A stretch of DNA of 64,000 nt, taken from assembly GCA_947471745.1 (NCBI GenBank), contig CANJKZ010000174.1, positions 1,650,001-1,714,000 of the forward strand. Reading direction: 5' to 3'. The notes beneath the pieces were generated by a model. The model searched no databases, had not been told where the DNA came from, and was given only the letters and a program-made list of their open reading frames with translations. The position numbers were made by a program, and so were the translations under genes. This DNA comes from Closterium sp. Naga37s-1. Taxonomy: Eukaryota; Streptophyta; Zygnematophyceae; Desmidiales; Closteriaceae. The stretch's first letter is position 1. Each line of letters begins with the position of its first letter. Below are positions 52,847 to 62,193 of the stretch, piece after piece.

Positions 52847-53936
52847 CTAGTCCGCTATCGGCAGCTGCAGCACCGTTGTCGTCTTTACCGCTGTCATCAA
52901 GTCCTTCAATGCCTCCTTCTGTGCTTTTCCCCATTCCCACGCCTTGTCCTCCCTCAGCATCCCATTCAGCACAGTGGCTCGTTTGCTAAAGTTGGACGCG
53001 AACCGCCTGTAGTAGCTTAGGAAGCCTAGCACTACCCGCAGCCCCGACTTATCCTTGGGCTCCCGCAGCTTGTCCAGGACCTCGACCTTGGCCTGTTGAA
53101 TCCCAATCTGCCCCCCTGTCACCTCGTATCCCAGGTACCATTCGATGTGCTCTCCCCACCTACACTTCTTTGGGTGGCAGGTGAGTTATGCCCCGTCTAT
53201 TGCACGCAACGTCTTGTCCACATCCTGTAAGTGCTGCTGCTCCATGGCAATGAAGATCACCACATCGTCAATGTAGCATGCATCACACTCCTCACCACGC
53301 AGCATTGCATCCATGACCCTCTGAAACACGACCGAGGCGTTCCTCTCTAATCTTGTTCTAGTTGAACCCTTGTCACGGGTCCAGCGTCGTGAAGAAGTCC
53401 TCGTCCGCCAGCTTATAAAAAATCTCTTCTGCCATCGACATCGGGTACCTGTCCGGTATGGTGATTTTGTTGCGTGCCCTATAATAACCACACATCTTCC
53501 TGCTTAGAATCTACCCCGTCAGGTCCTTTCTTGCGGCTACCACGGTTGGTGTAGCGTACTCCGACTCTGACCACCTAATCAGCCCCGCTTCCAGCAGCTC
53601 TTTGATCTTCTCCTTACAAATCTCCTCATCCCCAGGTGGCATCTTCCTGCTTCGGTGGTGTACGGGCTCTGTGCTACTCAACTTCAGCTCCATCTCCTTT
53701 ACTTTGCACCTTCCCAACTCCTGCAGGGTGAAGGCGAAGTACTTCCTGTGCTTGGCCAGCAGCTGTTGCATGGCCTCCTTCCCCTCCTCACTCATCGTGT
53801 CTCCTACTGTCCACCTTTCTTTCTCTCCCTCCCGGCAGCTCCGTGCTCGTGGGGCGGGCGCCGCCTCCTTCTCTTCTTCCCCGTGCCCTCCGTTACTTCT
53901 CTCGCATCGTGAATGGTTCTGCCCATTACCTCCCAA
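52847..53936 (-). pseudogene. GYP2 reverse transcriptase (fossil)
   Basis: 53511-53936: EEGKEAMQQLLAKHRKYFAFTL, VHHRSRKMPPGDEEICKEKIKELL, EYATPTVVAARKDLTG (RT N-terminus). 53186-53491: VVFQRVMDAMLR and ACYIDDVVIFIAMEQQHLQDV with the YIDD box. 52847-53122: QIGIQQAKVEVLDKLREPKDKSG and LGFLSYYRRF. Broken in several places. Confidence 0.85.
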
Positions 53937-54170
53937 ATCACTTCACTACTCAAGAGCTCCGGAACCTCTGCATGTAACTTCCACGCATGGTGCTCAGCCA
54001 TCTTCCTTACCACTGGCACCTGTTCCACGTATATCCACCACCTCACCGCAATTCCACTTCTCACAACTTCCGCCAGTCCTACCCCAATTCCCCTTAACAG
54101 CTCTACCAGTCAGATGGGCTGCTGCCAGTCCGCCTGCTGCCTCGGCTAGTCCATGCGCTTCATCTTGGGC
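53804..54170 (-). pseudogene. GYP2 methyltransferase domain, partial
   Basis: The minus-strand frame 53804-54064 reads WWIYVEQVPVVRKMAEHHAW and VPELLSSEVIWEVMGRTIHDA, aligned with GYP1 residues 643-690, and the upstream bases encode the SAM-binding start in degraded form. It shows that the methyltransferase was present before the two copies separated. Confidence 0.8.
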
Positions 54171-54876
54171 ACTTCCCCTGTTTCACTCGGTCCTCTCTAT
54201 CCCCTTGCCTACTGCTCCCCTGGTGTCTGCCCCGCAGTGGCCTGGTACGCCCTCTTTCATCTTCACGAACTGCACGGGCAGCTGCCCCAAGGTGCCCTCC
54301 TATTTCCAGTATCTCGTCCGGAACTCCACTCTCTCCGTCCATGTGCATGTTGTCATCCCCACCGCAAACACCAGCTCTGTGCCCACCAGCACATCAAAGT
54401 CTTTCGAGTCTGAGATTCCGCACTTCATCTAATCTTGGTCTCATGCTCCTCCCCCGACAGCAACGCCAGTCTTTGGGTGTTCGTGTGCACGGCATCCAAT
54501 TTGGTTCCCCCCTTTTGGCCGTCATCACCAGCATTCCCTTCACCACGTGCTTCTCTGGGGTCATCAACCCTAACTTCTCAGCCATGCCCTTGCCCATCAT
54601 CACACTTTGTGCCCCGGTATCTATGATAGCCGTCCACCCTCTCCCCTTCCACTTTCATTGCACCCCCTTTTACCAACAGCACAGAGGTCTGACATGCCAA
54701 CCTCTCACGTGGGTGGCATGTCGGAGGATTTTCCTGCTCCTGCCCTTCTGGTTTTTCTCCCTTCTCCCGTTCCTTCCTCGTGTGATCCTGCGTGCTGTCT
54801 ATCCCTCCACTTCGCTGTTCCATCTCTTCCCTGCCTCTCCAAGCCACTGCACATCCTGTTCCACCTCTTCTCCCTC

Positions 54877-55308
54877 CTATTCCTTGGCGTACATTCCAGC
54901 CTCCGCTTCCCGCCTCGGTTCTAATGCTTGCAGCTGCGAATGCAGCCTGTTGGTCTGCCACTCCAGCTCCTCTGGGTTCCTCCTTGCTCCTCCCTCGCGC
55001 TGATAGCATTCTTTCACCTCGTGCCCCTTCTTTCCATAGATCTCACACCTTGGGGCGTTAGGACAGTCTCTCCTTCGATGCCCTGCCTTCCCGCAGAAAT
55101 CACAGTTCTTGCAGTCCTGCCCCAACTTCCCGCATCTGTGACAGGTCCGGGTATCAGTCCTGCCCTCCCCTCGACCCTCCGGTCTCCCCCTTTCCTCAGG
55201 TATCATCGCTGCTGCCCATGCTGGCCTGCGGCTGCGCTCCGATGGCTTGGGCAGGTATGCTTCGTACTTCCTCTGCGCGAGCTCCACTTTTTCTGCTAGC
55301 TCGAACAC
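54877..55308 (-). CDS. GYP2 gag zinc-knuckle region
   Basis: A 143-residue frame: FELAEKVELAQRKYEAYLPKP, then CHRCGKLGQDC and CDFCGKAGHRRRDC, then a third Cys/His cluster near IYGKKGHEVKEC, and a Gln-rich coiled-coil-like stretch (NPEELEWQTNRLHSQLQALE). Nucleic-acid-binding end of gag, as in GYP1. Confidence 0.8.
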   Translation of the reverse strand: MFELAEKVELAQRKYEAYLPKPSERSRRPAWAAAMIPEERGRPEGRGEGRTDTRTCHRCGKLGQDCKNCDFCGKAGHRRRDCPNAPRCEIYGKKGHEVKECYQREGGARRNPEELEWQTNRLHSQLQALEPRREAEAGMYAKE

Positions 55309-55311
55309 CTC

Positions 55312-57131
55312 TTACAGGAGCGCATCTGTCCCCAACTCATACACCCCCCCCCCCCCCCCCCCCCCCCCAAAGCTCTCGTCTAGGCCCCCCAGGAACTTGC
55401 TAATTAGGAGGCTTGTGTCTGTGCACGTCATGTCCTCCGCCACGTTGATCAGTCGGATATAGTAGGTGAGCAACAACTCCATCCGCCCCCTCCTGAAGTC
55501 TTGAAACTCCCTTATCCGCTCTGCAGTGTGTCCAGGGAAATGCCGCTGTAGCCAATGGAGGAACGCTTCTACGGGTTCTTCTCCATACTTTCCTGCCCTC
55601 CCCAACAGCTCGTCCATCCTCATTTGATACAATGTCCCCGCCTCCCCATCTAGCGTGTTCGGTAAGCTCAGAATAAGTCTACCGGGTCCATGCGATTCTT
55701 GTCGCATCGGTACCGCACATTCCCCACTTGCATTTGGTAATTCTTGAGTGAGGGACCCGTGCGTTGGTCCCCTGAGAACCTCGCCGGAACCTCCACTTGG
55801 GGTGCCGCTGATGCACTTCCCCGACCTTCTCCCAAAGATTCGCTTGCTGTTCTTGCCTGCCTCCAATGTGTCCCTCTTTCCTTTGCTCTCTCAATTCCTT
55901 CCCTGACCTCCCTGGCTCGTTCCGCTCTGTACCCCAAACTCCCGCCTCCGCCTCTGCTTCCACGCTGGTCCCATCCCGCCTCTCGTTGCAGGTTCCTCGA
56001 GCTCGTCTGCCCTCCCGTGCGTTGCCCTTGCCGATCTGGCGAGTGGTGCGCCCTCACCCATTCTTCCCGCCGAGTCTCGCACCGAGGTTTCTCTGGCGAT
56101 GGTGACCACTCGTCCCTCCTTCCTCCATGCTGCCAACGACCATACGGCACGTGGCACCCCTCCTCACGTCTTCCTTCCCGCTGCCTATGCAGACCTGGCG
56201 AGCGGGACCCGCCATCACGCCATCCTTCACGCTTCTGGTGCAGGTCGGGCGAGCGCTCCCCGCCGCCGCGCCACCCTTCACGTCGCGGATGCGGATTGGC
56301 GAGCGCTCCCCGCCACCGCGCCACCCTTCACATCGCGGATGCGGATCGGGCGAGCGTGACTCATCGCCTCGCCTTGCTCCGCGCTGACAATGCTTTTCCG
56401 GTGTGCGCGACCGTTCTTCTCATTTTCCTCCGCGCCGTCCTTGCCGCGCGGACACACTCGATTCCGCGTTTCGCTCTCCTTGGTCGAGCTAACGCGGATC
56501 GGAGGAGGGATCTCCCTCCTGACGGTCGCGGGGTTCCTCTCGCTGCTCCTCTCGTGCGCCCTCCAACCCGTCGGCCTTCGCCTTGCCCTGGTCCGCCTTC
56601 GTGGAATCAGCCTCGTCGGCTCCAGCGGTGGTGCCTTGACTCCTGTCAGCGTCCTCCTCTTGGCGTTGCCGATCCTCGCTGCCCTCGTCCGCGCCTTCTC
56701 TGAGGCCCTCCTTTCGCGTTTTCCCCACAGGGAAACTCTCCTCTTTGCTGTCAGTGTCGGGATCTCCTCGTCGACCAGGATGCCATGCCTGCAAGCCTCG
56801 CGAGCGGTGGCCTTCTCCGTGTCTGCGGTACCCTTCTTCCGGCAAGGGATGTGCTCTCGTGTCACGGCGATACCCATGATCACCTCAGATCCGTCGCGTG
56901 CGTCCGTCCGCCACGGATTTCTTCTCGACATGGCGGATCCCGCCCCCCGGCTTTGTCGCGGGCCGAACCTTCACGTCGATCTGGCGCTCAGAGAACCTGA
57001 TCAGCGCGGAAAGCCGGCCTTTGCGGCGATCGTTCCAGCGAGTGTCCGCGTTCCTGCGAGCGTTCGCACCGCGGCCGTTCCTCCTCACGACGACTATACT
57101 TCCTGCCCCATCGCAGCTCGTACTTGCCCAT
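55312..57131 (-). pseudogene. GYP2 gag core and Arg/Ser-rich N-terminus (fossil)
   Basis: 55312-55866: LSLPNTLDGEAGTLYQMRMDELL, VEAFLHWLQRHFPGH and LLTYYIRLINVAEDM match GYP1 gag. 55668-56324 carries repeated units of about 25-30 residues with RREGWRGGGERSPDLHQ-like cores, the RSPD/RSPE array. The start MGKYELRWGRKYSRREEER lies at about 57131, 30 bases after the primer site. Broken. Confidence 0.8.
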
Positions 57132-57160
57132 GCTCACGTGCCCACTTGCACGTCCATGCC

Positions 57161-57175
57161 CCTTTGCGCTTGTTA
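57161..57175 (-). promoter_or_regulatory. GYP2 primer-binding site, self-complementary type
   Basis: On the minus strand TAACAAGCGCAAAGG directly follows the LTR end (CCATCA). Fourteen of its bases are complementary to 57271-57284 in the 5' LTR and to 50856-50869 in the 3' LTR. It differs from GYP1, and both arms carry the matching change. Confidence 0.65.
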
Positions 57176-57542
57176 TGATGGTGTTTCCTCCCTCACCCCG
57201 CAGGTTTCCTCCTAGTGGTGTGGTGCTGGATGTAAGATCTAGAGCAACCGATTTCACTATGATGAGAGAATAACAAGCGCAAAGCATGGATTGTGTGTTC
57301 GTGACTGAACTTACCTTGCCCAAGATCAAGTCACAAATTTCACAATGTGCGGCTAGAGTTTGGGGTGGTCCTCCCTGATCAGTTCAATGCATTTTGCCTC
57401 TCGGTGCTTTCCCTCCCATTCCCAACGTCGAATTCGTCCTCCCCCTACTCAGCCTTTTTTTTTATTACAACATTTGCTACACCTCAATCTACACATGCGC
57501 ACCACTGTCATCGCATATCCACAAAGTGCGTATTTGGTGACA
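57176..57542 (-). repeat. GYP2 5' LTR
   Basis: 367 bases, TGTCACCAAATACG to CCATCA on the minus strand. Outer flank GGGCT, inner flank the primer site. Confidence 0.85.
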
Positions 57543-57672
57543 GGGCTACGGGGATACGGGGCGTACGGGGCGTCGAGGCGTACGGGGGCTGCGGGGTGAC
57601 GGGGCGTACTGGGCTGCGGGGTAACATGGCGTAATGGGCTGCAGGGTGACGGGGCGTACTGGGCTGCTGGGT
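57543..57672. repeat. GC-rich flank with about three 26-base repeats
   Basis: Units near ACGGGGCGTACTGGGCTGCG between 57598 and 57672, preceded by GGGGCGTACGGGG words. No gene. It continues the short GC-rich flank at 50607-50649 once GYP2 is set aside. Confidence 0.6.
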
Positions 57673-58110
57673 TGACATAGTAACAATAGGCTCAAATGTG
57701 CATAAACGAAGGATAGAGTGCACAGGCGGATTTCGGCAAAGCAGCTTTAAACATTGATAGTGTTCTAAAAACTAAATGAGGTGCTATATATTGGATCTGC
57801 AGCGTCTTCACATCGCCTACAATTAGATAGTTGAATCACGTGATTCGATAAACAAATGACGAAGTAAGAGTAGTTTGAGCGAACGGCGATCCAGCCGCAA
57901 CTATAGTCTTAGGACACATAAAGGGAAGAAGTTACGAGTTGGGAATGACTCCCTGCCTTTGCAAACTTCAAGAGCCGAGTTCCAGGGAGCTGGAACAGTG
58001 CCACACAGTCCCAAACCTCGAAGGGTCTCCAAACCTCCTATCCCAGCCGCCTTTACTGCATTGGGGCTGGAGGTCTACGAGGTCGTCTGGGTCAGCACTG
58101 CAGTTAGGGA
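57673..58110 (-). repeat. LTR-like sequence related to the 39924-40724 solo LTR
   Basis: In reverse complement, 57870-58040 matches 40350-40545 (GTGTGGCACTGTTCCA, GGGAGTCATTCCCAACTCG, GCCGTTCG), and 57673-57740 matches the solo LTR end (GTGCACTCTATC, CCTATTGTTACTAT). About 70% identity by eye. Confidence 0.7.
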
Positions 58111-58119
58111 TGTCAAAGT

Positions 58120-58674
58120 CTAAGATGTAGACTGCGTTGTCTGTTTGTGCTTGGCAAATGTAGCGAGCTGGGATGACAGCGTCGTGGCGGCTGTCATCTC
58201 TTCAGCGCACCAAGATGCACCTGGCACTTTGTCTGTTGTCATCTCGACGCTACTTTGGACAAGCTGCTCGTAGGACGAGAGATTGGACTTCAGATCCTTG
58301 ACAATGAGCATGTCGTTGAGTGTGATATGGAGATTGGTGTCGCATGCCTTGAGGAGCACGATGCCGCATGACTTGGCTTCAAGTTGCTGGTTGTTGGCAA
58401 CTGTGAGGACGGTCGGCTGTGGGATGGAGCGTGTGTTAGGAATGAAGCGCTTGGACCCCAACATGTGTTGGCCGCAGCAGCTGTCCAGGTACCAGGTGCT
58501 GTAAGCCTCGTTTGTGTTATGTGCGGAGAAAGCGAGGTTGGGAGTGGTGCGGAAAGGAATCTGTTTGTCATCGGCGTAGCGGTAATTGTCGAGTGGTTGT
58601 GAGTTGAGGTCCTTCCCATAGAAGTATTGATAAATGGATGGCAAGTTTAGGAAATCTTCGTCATGGGGTGGCAA
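58120..58674 (-). CDS. COP8 protease region
   Basis: A 184-residue frame with YSTWYLDSCCGQHMLGSKRF, the copia aspartic protease region (WxxDS...HM), then PTVLTVANNQQLEAKSCGIV, NLHITLNDMLIVKDLKSNL and SYEQL, the standard continuation in TNT1/Hopscotch-like elements. Residues before it, RYADDKQIPFRTTPNLAFSA, are the gag-protease spacer. Fossil element. Confidence 0.75.
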   Translation of the reverse strand: MPPHDEDFLNLPSIYQYFYGKDLNSQPLDNYRYADDKQIPFRTTPNLAFSAHNTNEAYSTWYLDSCCGQHMLGSKRFIPNTRSIPQPTVLTVANNQQLEAKSCGIVLLKACDTNLHITLNDMLIVKDLKSNLSSYEQLVQSSVEMTTDKVPGASWCAEEMTAATTLSSQLATFAKHKQTTQSTS

Positions 58675-59230
58675 TTCGAGTAATGGTATTGGAAGGTTCC
58701 AATCCTGTTTTTCGGCGTCTGAGGCAAACTCCCGTCTTTGGTGAACGGGTTGTTGACGCTGGAGTGTTCGACTTGCCAGCCTGGTGGAAGTGGTGAGACC
58801 CGGCGGAGATGCCGTCGGTTTGGTCTTGTACGGCGATGGGCGCGCATCGCCATATTGCCGATGACGTGACGGACGTTTTGACTGGGAGCATTTGTTGTTG
58901 AGGGTCCGCCTGCGATAGGGGGCGCGGGACAGGCCGATGGTCCGGGACAGACGGCTTATCTGGCGCGAGTTGTCGAAACCGACTACAGGTGAGTTTCGAG
59001 GAGCTGAGTTGGTTCGAGGTCCCGAGCGACAGCGCTCAGTTGAGTGGCATTAAAATTTGCTGTTCTGCAGTAGTACTGACAGGGACAAGTATCGCACGAT
59101 CGTCGCTGGACACGATTTGTGTAGAAGGCGATGTGTTTGCGGTGGGCCCCTTTCTCCTGATTAAAGTCCATGTCCTGTTGTTCTTGAAGGAGAGCGGCGC
59201 ACAGGGTGGCTTCTAAGATAGTGCCTTGCT

Positions 59231-59325
59231 GACAAAGTAAGGCCTTGCAGACAAAGTAAGGCCTTGCAGACAAAGTAAGGCCTTGCTGACAAAGTAAGGC
59301 CTTGCTGACAAAGTAAGGCCTTGCA
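59231..59325 (-). repeat. 19-base tandem repeat, five copies, in COP8 gag
   Basis: Five units of GACAAAGTAAGGCCTTGCA with T/A variation at the end. As 19 is not a multiple of three, the reading frame changes from unit to unit, so it is not a protein repeat. Nearly identical units point to a recent expansion. Confidence 0.9.
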
Positions 59326-59980
59326 GGGCTTCCAGTCGGGTCCTATTCCTCTGAAGACTATCGTGACCAACATATCTTCAGCGATCGTATTCCTTAGCTT
59401 CATAAGTTGATCGCGGATGCTGCGGCAGCGGTTGATATAAGAGTCCGCCTTTTTGCCGAGGTTCATTTTAATTTTGTTGGATCCTTGATTCAGTGTGGTG
59501 ATGCGCTGGATTAGTTATTCAGAAGCGCATTGCTGACGGTCGTGGTTGCCGCCGAGTTGTTCGCAATCGGGTTGGCAGGAGCTTCGGCGGTGGGAGCCGC
59601 CTGCCCCCTAGATCCTCTAGCCATGGATATCGCTTGGTGTGCAATACTCCGAGGTATTTTGAGGGAACCCAGCTTTAGTATGCACTACCAAATCTCAAAT
59701 GTGTCAGAACTTTTGTCGGGTCGTCGGCAGCGTTAGCAGGAAAATAGAGCGATGCAGAGCAGTGACAGACTGTACGCACGATGAGTAGATCGCGTGACGT
59801 CAACAGCGTCGGACATGGTTTACAGGGTTCGATTTACAACACCAGCTGGCAGCTGGATTGCTGCAACGCGAATCCGACGATCGGATCGAAGTAAGACTAG
59901 AGCACTTAAATTTGATTTGAGATAAAACCGCCAGTTTCATTTCACGAGGTTATAGTTGCTAACAGTATGTCAAAAGAATT

Positions 59981-60249
59981 GCTCAATTATCAATAGTGTA
60001 ACTTAGTCCGATCCTTCAAACTCCTGCTTCCCATACAAGACACGTCAGCAGCAGGGAGAAAACGGTGTGAGGAAGGCGAGAAAAGTCTGTCTTTGCAAAT
60101 GAGACGCATCAACTCCATTGGGTATTGGCCAGGTGGTGTACCTATCTGCAAATTAAGTGTAGCAGGCAAAGCTGAAACGGTTATGTCCGTCGAAAAGCTG
60201 TTTTGGAGTGTACAGTTGGCGATGAAGATGCGGGGAGGAAGGCTCCACT
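59981..60249. other. Boundary region between COP8 and the host gene
   Basis: No firm feature. A short plus-strand frame (60093-60281, MRRINSIGYWPGGVPICK) could be an upstream exon of the next gene, but no matching splice sites could be fixed. No TATA box or other core promoter element is convincing. Confidence 0.3.
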
Positions 60250-60600
60250 GGACGTGCCTATTGCTGCATCTGCCGCTGTGAGTGCGCCTCCTCCGCTACC
60301 CAGGCCGAGGAGAGCACGAGCAGCAGCGACGACAAGGAGTGGGAATCGGATGCGGTAGAAGCTGTGAAGATGGCGGCGCAGAAGCTTCACCACGGAACCG
60401 AGGGCGAACCAGGGATGGCAGCGAGGCATCGAAGACGGTGCGGCAGGAGATCAGGGGCTAAAGAGGGGCCCGAGAAGCTTCATGTGCTGTCGCGGGTGGA
60501 CATGTTACACTACGTCGATGTGAGAGGCGCCTGGGATTGGTAGGAGTGCGAGTGCTGCTTCGACCGTGCCGGCAGCTACCGCGCACAGCTCGCACTCCGC

Positions 60601-61623
60601 ATGGTTGGGCTGGCAGGATTCCGTTCCCTCCTTCTGGCACATTTGCCTGACTGCATCCCGCTCGTCCCTTTCAATCATCCATCCAGCGCCATTGTCGAGT
60701 ACTCTGCAGGGATACACATGAAGCCTCTGGAGCTTCGGGAGGGGTCGCCGCCTCAGCCGGTGTTGGGCGTCAAGTGTGTGGTGGCGCCGATGCGCTGTGC
60801 CGAGGCAATGATTTTCGAGTGGATGGCTGAGCCGCGTGTGGGCGTGCTCATGGACCTGGGGAGGATCAGATCCCACCTGCCTGCCATTCTGGCCATCACA
60901 GATTCTGCTACAACTGCGCCTGCTCCTGCAACAGCTGCTGGTTCTGATGCTGCTAGTGGAACGTGGGCTACTCGTTGGGCTGCCTACCGCCGTGCTGTCA
61001 GCTTCGCTGCCTTCCTCATGCTTGTAGTGAGGTGCCCGCGTGTTGTGAACCTAAGAACGGTGTCTTTGTATACTCACTCCGCCGCTTATCCGGCTATCAT
61101 GCAGTTGGGGGCGACCAGGCAGATTGAAAACGACTGCTTTGCGTCCATGCTGGTGCAGGTGCTCGGGGTGAAGGAGAGTGCTGATCTGCAGGAAGGGTTT
61201 GGGTTCTTCGTGCAGCATCTGCTGTTAGGCGGGCTGGAGAAGGCGCATGCGGAGGGGAGGGGCGGAGCTGAGGGGGAGGCTGCTGAGAATGCGCAGGGGG
61301 AGGAGGGACGGGCAGATGGCGAGGTGATGGATAGGGGTGGGGGCATGGAAAAGGAGGAGAAGCAGGGAGGTGACCTGGCAAGGTTGATTGTGACGCAGGT
61401 TGATGGTGGTGGTGGTAAGGACAGAGGGGACAAAGGGGGACCGGAGCATAGAAGCGATGCGAGCAGAGGGGACGAGAGGCAAAGTAGCGAGGTGAATAAT
61501 GCATCTGCTGGGGGGGGTGGCAGTGGGGGGAAGAATGGGCAGTGGAGGGAGAATTTGAAGGGGCGTGAGTGGGAGAAGTATGTGGATGGCATGGCTTGGA
61601 TTCTGGCACATGGAGGGGGGTAA
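60601..61623 (+). CDS. Unknown protein segment 1
   Basis: A 340-residue frame from the first Met after the TAG. Residues 1-220 look globular, with alternating hydrophobic stretches (MVGLAGFRSLLLAHLPDCIP, AYRRAVSFAAFLMLVVRCP, AIMQLGATRQIENDCFASML). Residues 220-310 are Gly/Glu/Lys/Asp-rich and probably disordered. The end, REWEKYVDGMAWILAHGGG, is ordered again. No known domain recognised. The Met at 60601 may not be a true start, since coding-like sequence precedes the TAG in the same frame. Confidence 0.5.
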   Translation: MVGLAGFRSLLLAHLPDCIPLVPFNHPSSAIVEYSAGIHMKPLELREGSPPQPVLGVKCVVAPMRCAEAMIFEWMAEPRVGVLMDLGRIRSHLPAILAITDSATTAPAPATAAGSDAASGTWATRWAAYRRAVSFAAFLMLVVRCPRVVNLRTVSLYTHSAAYPAIMQLGATRQIENDCFASMLVQVLGVKESADLQEGFGFFVQHLLLGGLEKAHAEGRGGAEGEAAENAQGEEGRADGEVMDRGGGMEKEEKQGGDLARLIVTQVDGGGGKDRGDKGGPEHRSDASRGDERQSSEVNNASAGGGGSGGKNGQWRENLKGREWEKYVDGMAWILAHGGG

Positions 61624-61683
61624 GGGTGGGAGTTTAGATGCAGCCACTGCAGTGAGGAGGGGGGCAGCAACAGTGGCAGTGAT

Positions 61684-62124
61684 GTGCAGTTGAATGGTAT
61701 TCATAAGGGCATGTATGTGAGTGGGGTAAGCACCACGGATTTCGCTCTTGCTTTGGCCATGGAGATGTCTAAGCCAGAGAGTTGTATCGAGGCGGTTCTG
61801 TACGTGCTAGATGGGAACAATGCCAATAAGGTGAGAGTGGAAGAGGCAGCAATCGAGGAGGCTAGAAGCAGGCTGAGAAGAGGGGTAGGTGATAAGGGCA
61901 GAAATTGCGATTCAGGAGGAATAGGAGGAGAGTGGGGAGTGGCAGGCACGAGTGGGGCAGCAGCAAGCACGAGTGGGGCAGCAGAAGCATCAGCAATGTG
62001 GTATGCATCTTCCCGACCAGATGGCACTGGCAGCAGCTACAGCTCTGGTCTCGTGCCGGTAAACATAAGTCCTGTCCTCGCGGCCTTCACGTATCGAGTT
62101 GCTCGCATCTTACACTGGGTTTGA
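61684..62124 (+). CDS. Unknown protein segment 2
   Basis: A 146-residue frame, same phase as segment 1. It starts MQLNGIHKGMYVSGVSTTDFALALAMEMSKPESCIEAV (in two ordered stretches), passes through a Gly/Ser/Ala-rich part (GAAASTSGAAEAS) and ends VLAAFTYRVARILHWV at the TGA. Continuity with the next segment across the TGA suggests one ancestral frame. Function unknown. Confidence 0.45.
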   Translation: MQLNGIHKGMYVSGVSTTDFALALAMEMSKPESCIEAVLYVLDGNNANKVRVEEAAIEEARSRLRRGVGDKGRNCDSGGIGGEWGVAGTSGAAASTSGAAEASAMWYASSRPDGTGSSYSSGLVPVNISPVLAAFTYRVARILHWV

Positions 62125-62193
62125 TTCTACGGCTCAGATATCCTCATTGTGAAAGGATGCTCGGGGAGTAGGCGGCAGAAGGGGATCCTGCAA

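Larger units (their letters stand above)
50649..57542 (-). mobile_element. GYP2: second, older member of the methyltransferase gypsy family
   Basis: Minus strand. 5' LTR 57176-57542, primer site 57161-57175, N-terminal Arg/Ser-rich region (about 55960-57131), gag (55312-55960), zinc knuckles (55100-55250), protease (54394-54680), part of the methyltransferase (53804-54170), RT (52847-53936), RNase H plus integrase (51212-52810), 3' LTR 50761-51127, terminal internal-segment copy 50650-50743. GGGCT flanks both ends. Same parts and order as GYP1 but much more decayed, with well over ten breaks. It shares roughly two thirds to three quarters of residues with GYP1 in RT. Confidence 0.9.
57673..59980 (-). 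mobile_element. COP8: TNT-like copia remnant (LTR, protease, gag)
   Basis: Minus strand. Gag begins near 59624 (MARGSRGQAAPTAEAPANP). 59161-59466 has the UBN2-type gag words NLGKKADSYINRCRSIRDQL and EDMLVTIVFRGIGPDW. 58120-58674 is the protease region. 57673 to about 58110 resembles the solo LTR at 39924-40724 and would be the 3' LTR. No RT or integrase was seen. Less GC-rich than the other copia elements. Broken. The upper limit is approximate. Confidence 0.7.

Noticed and set aside
59231-59325. CRISPR-like repeat array
   Set aside because: The 19-base units follow one another with no spacers, inside a copia gag in a eukaryotic setting.
60540-60575. A firm 36-base intron in the host gene
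   Set aside because: GT and AG ends are present, but the length is far below normal and there is no transcript evidence; kept only as a possibility.
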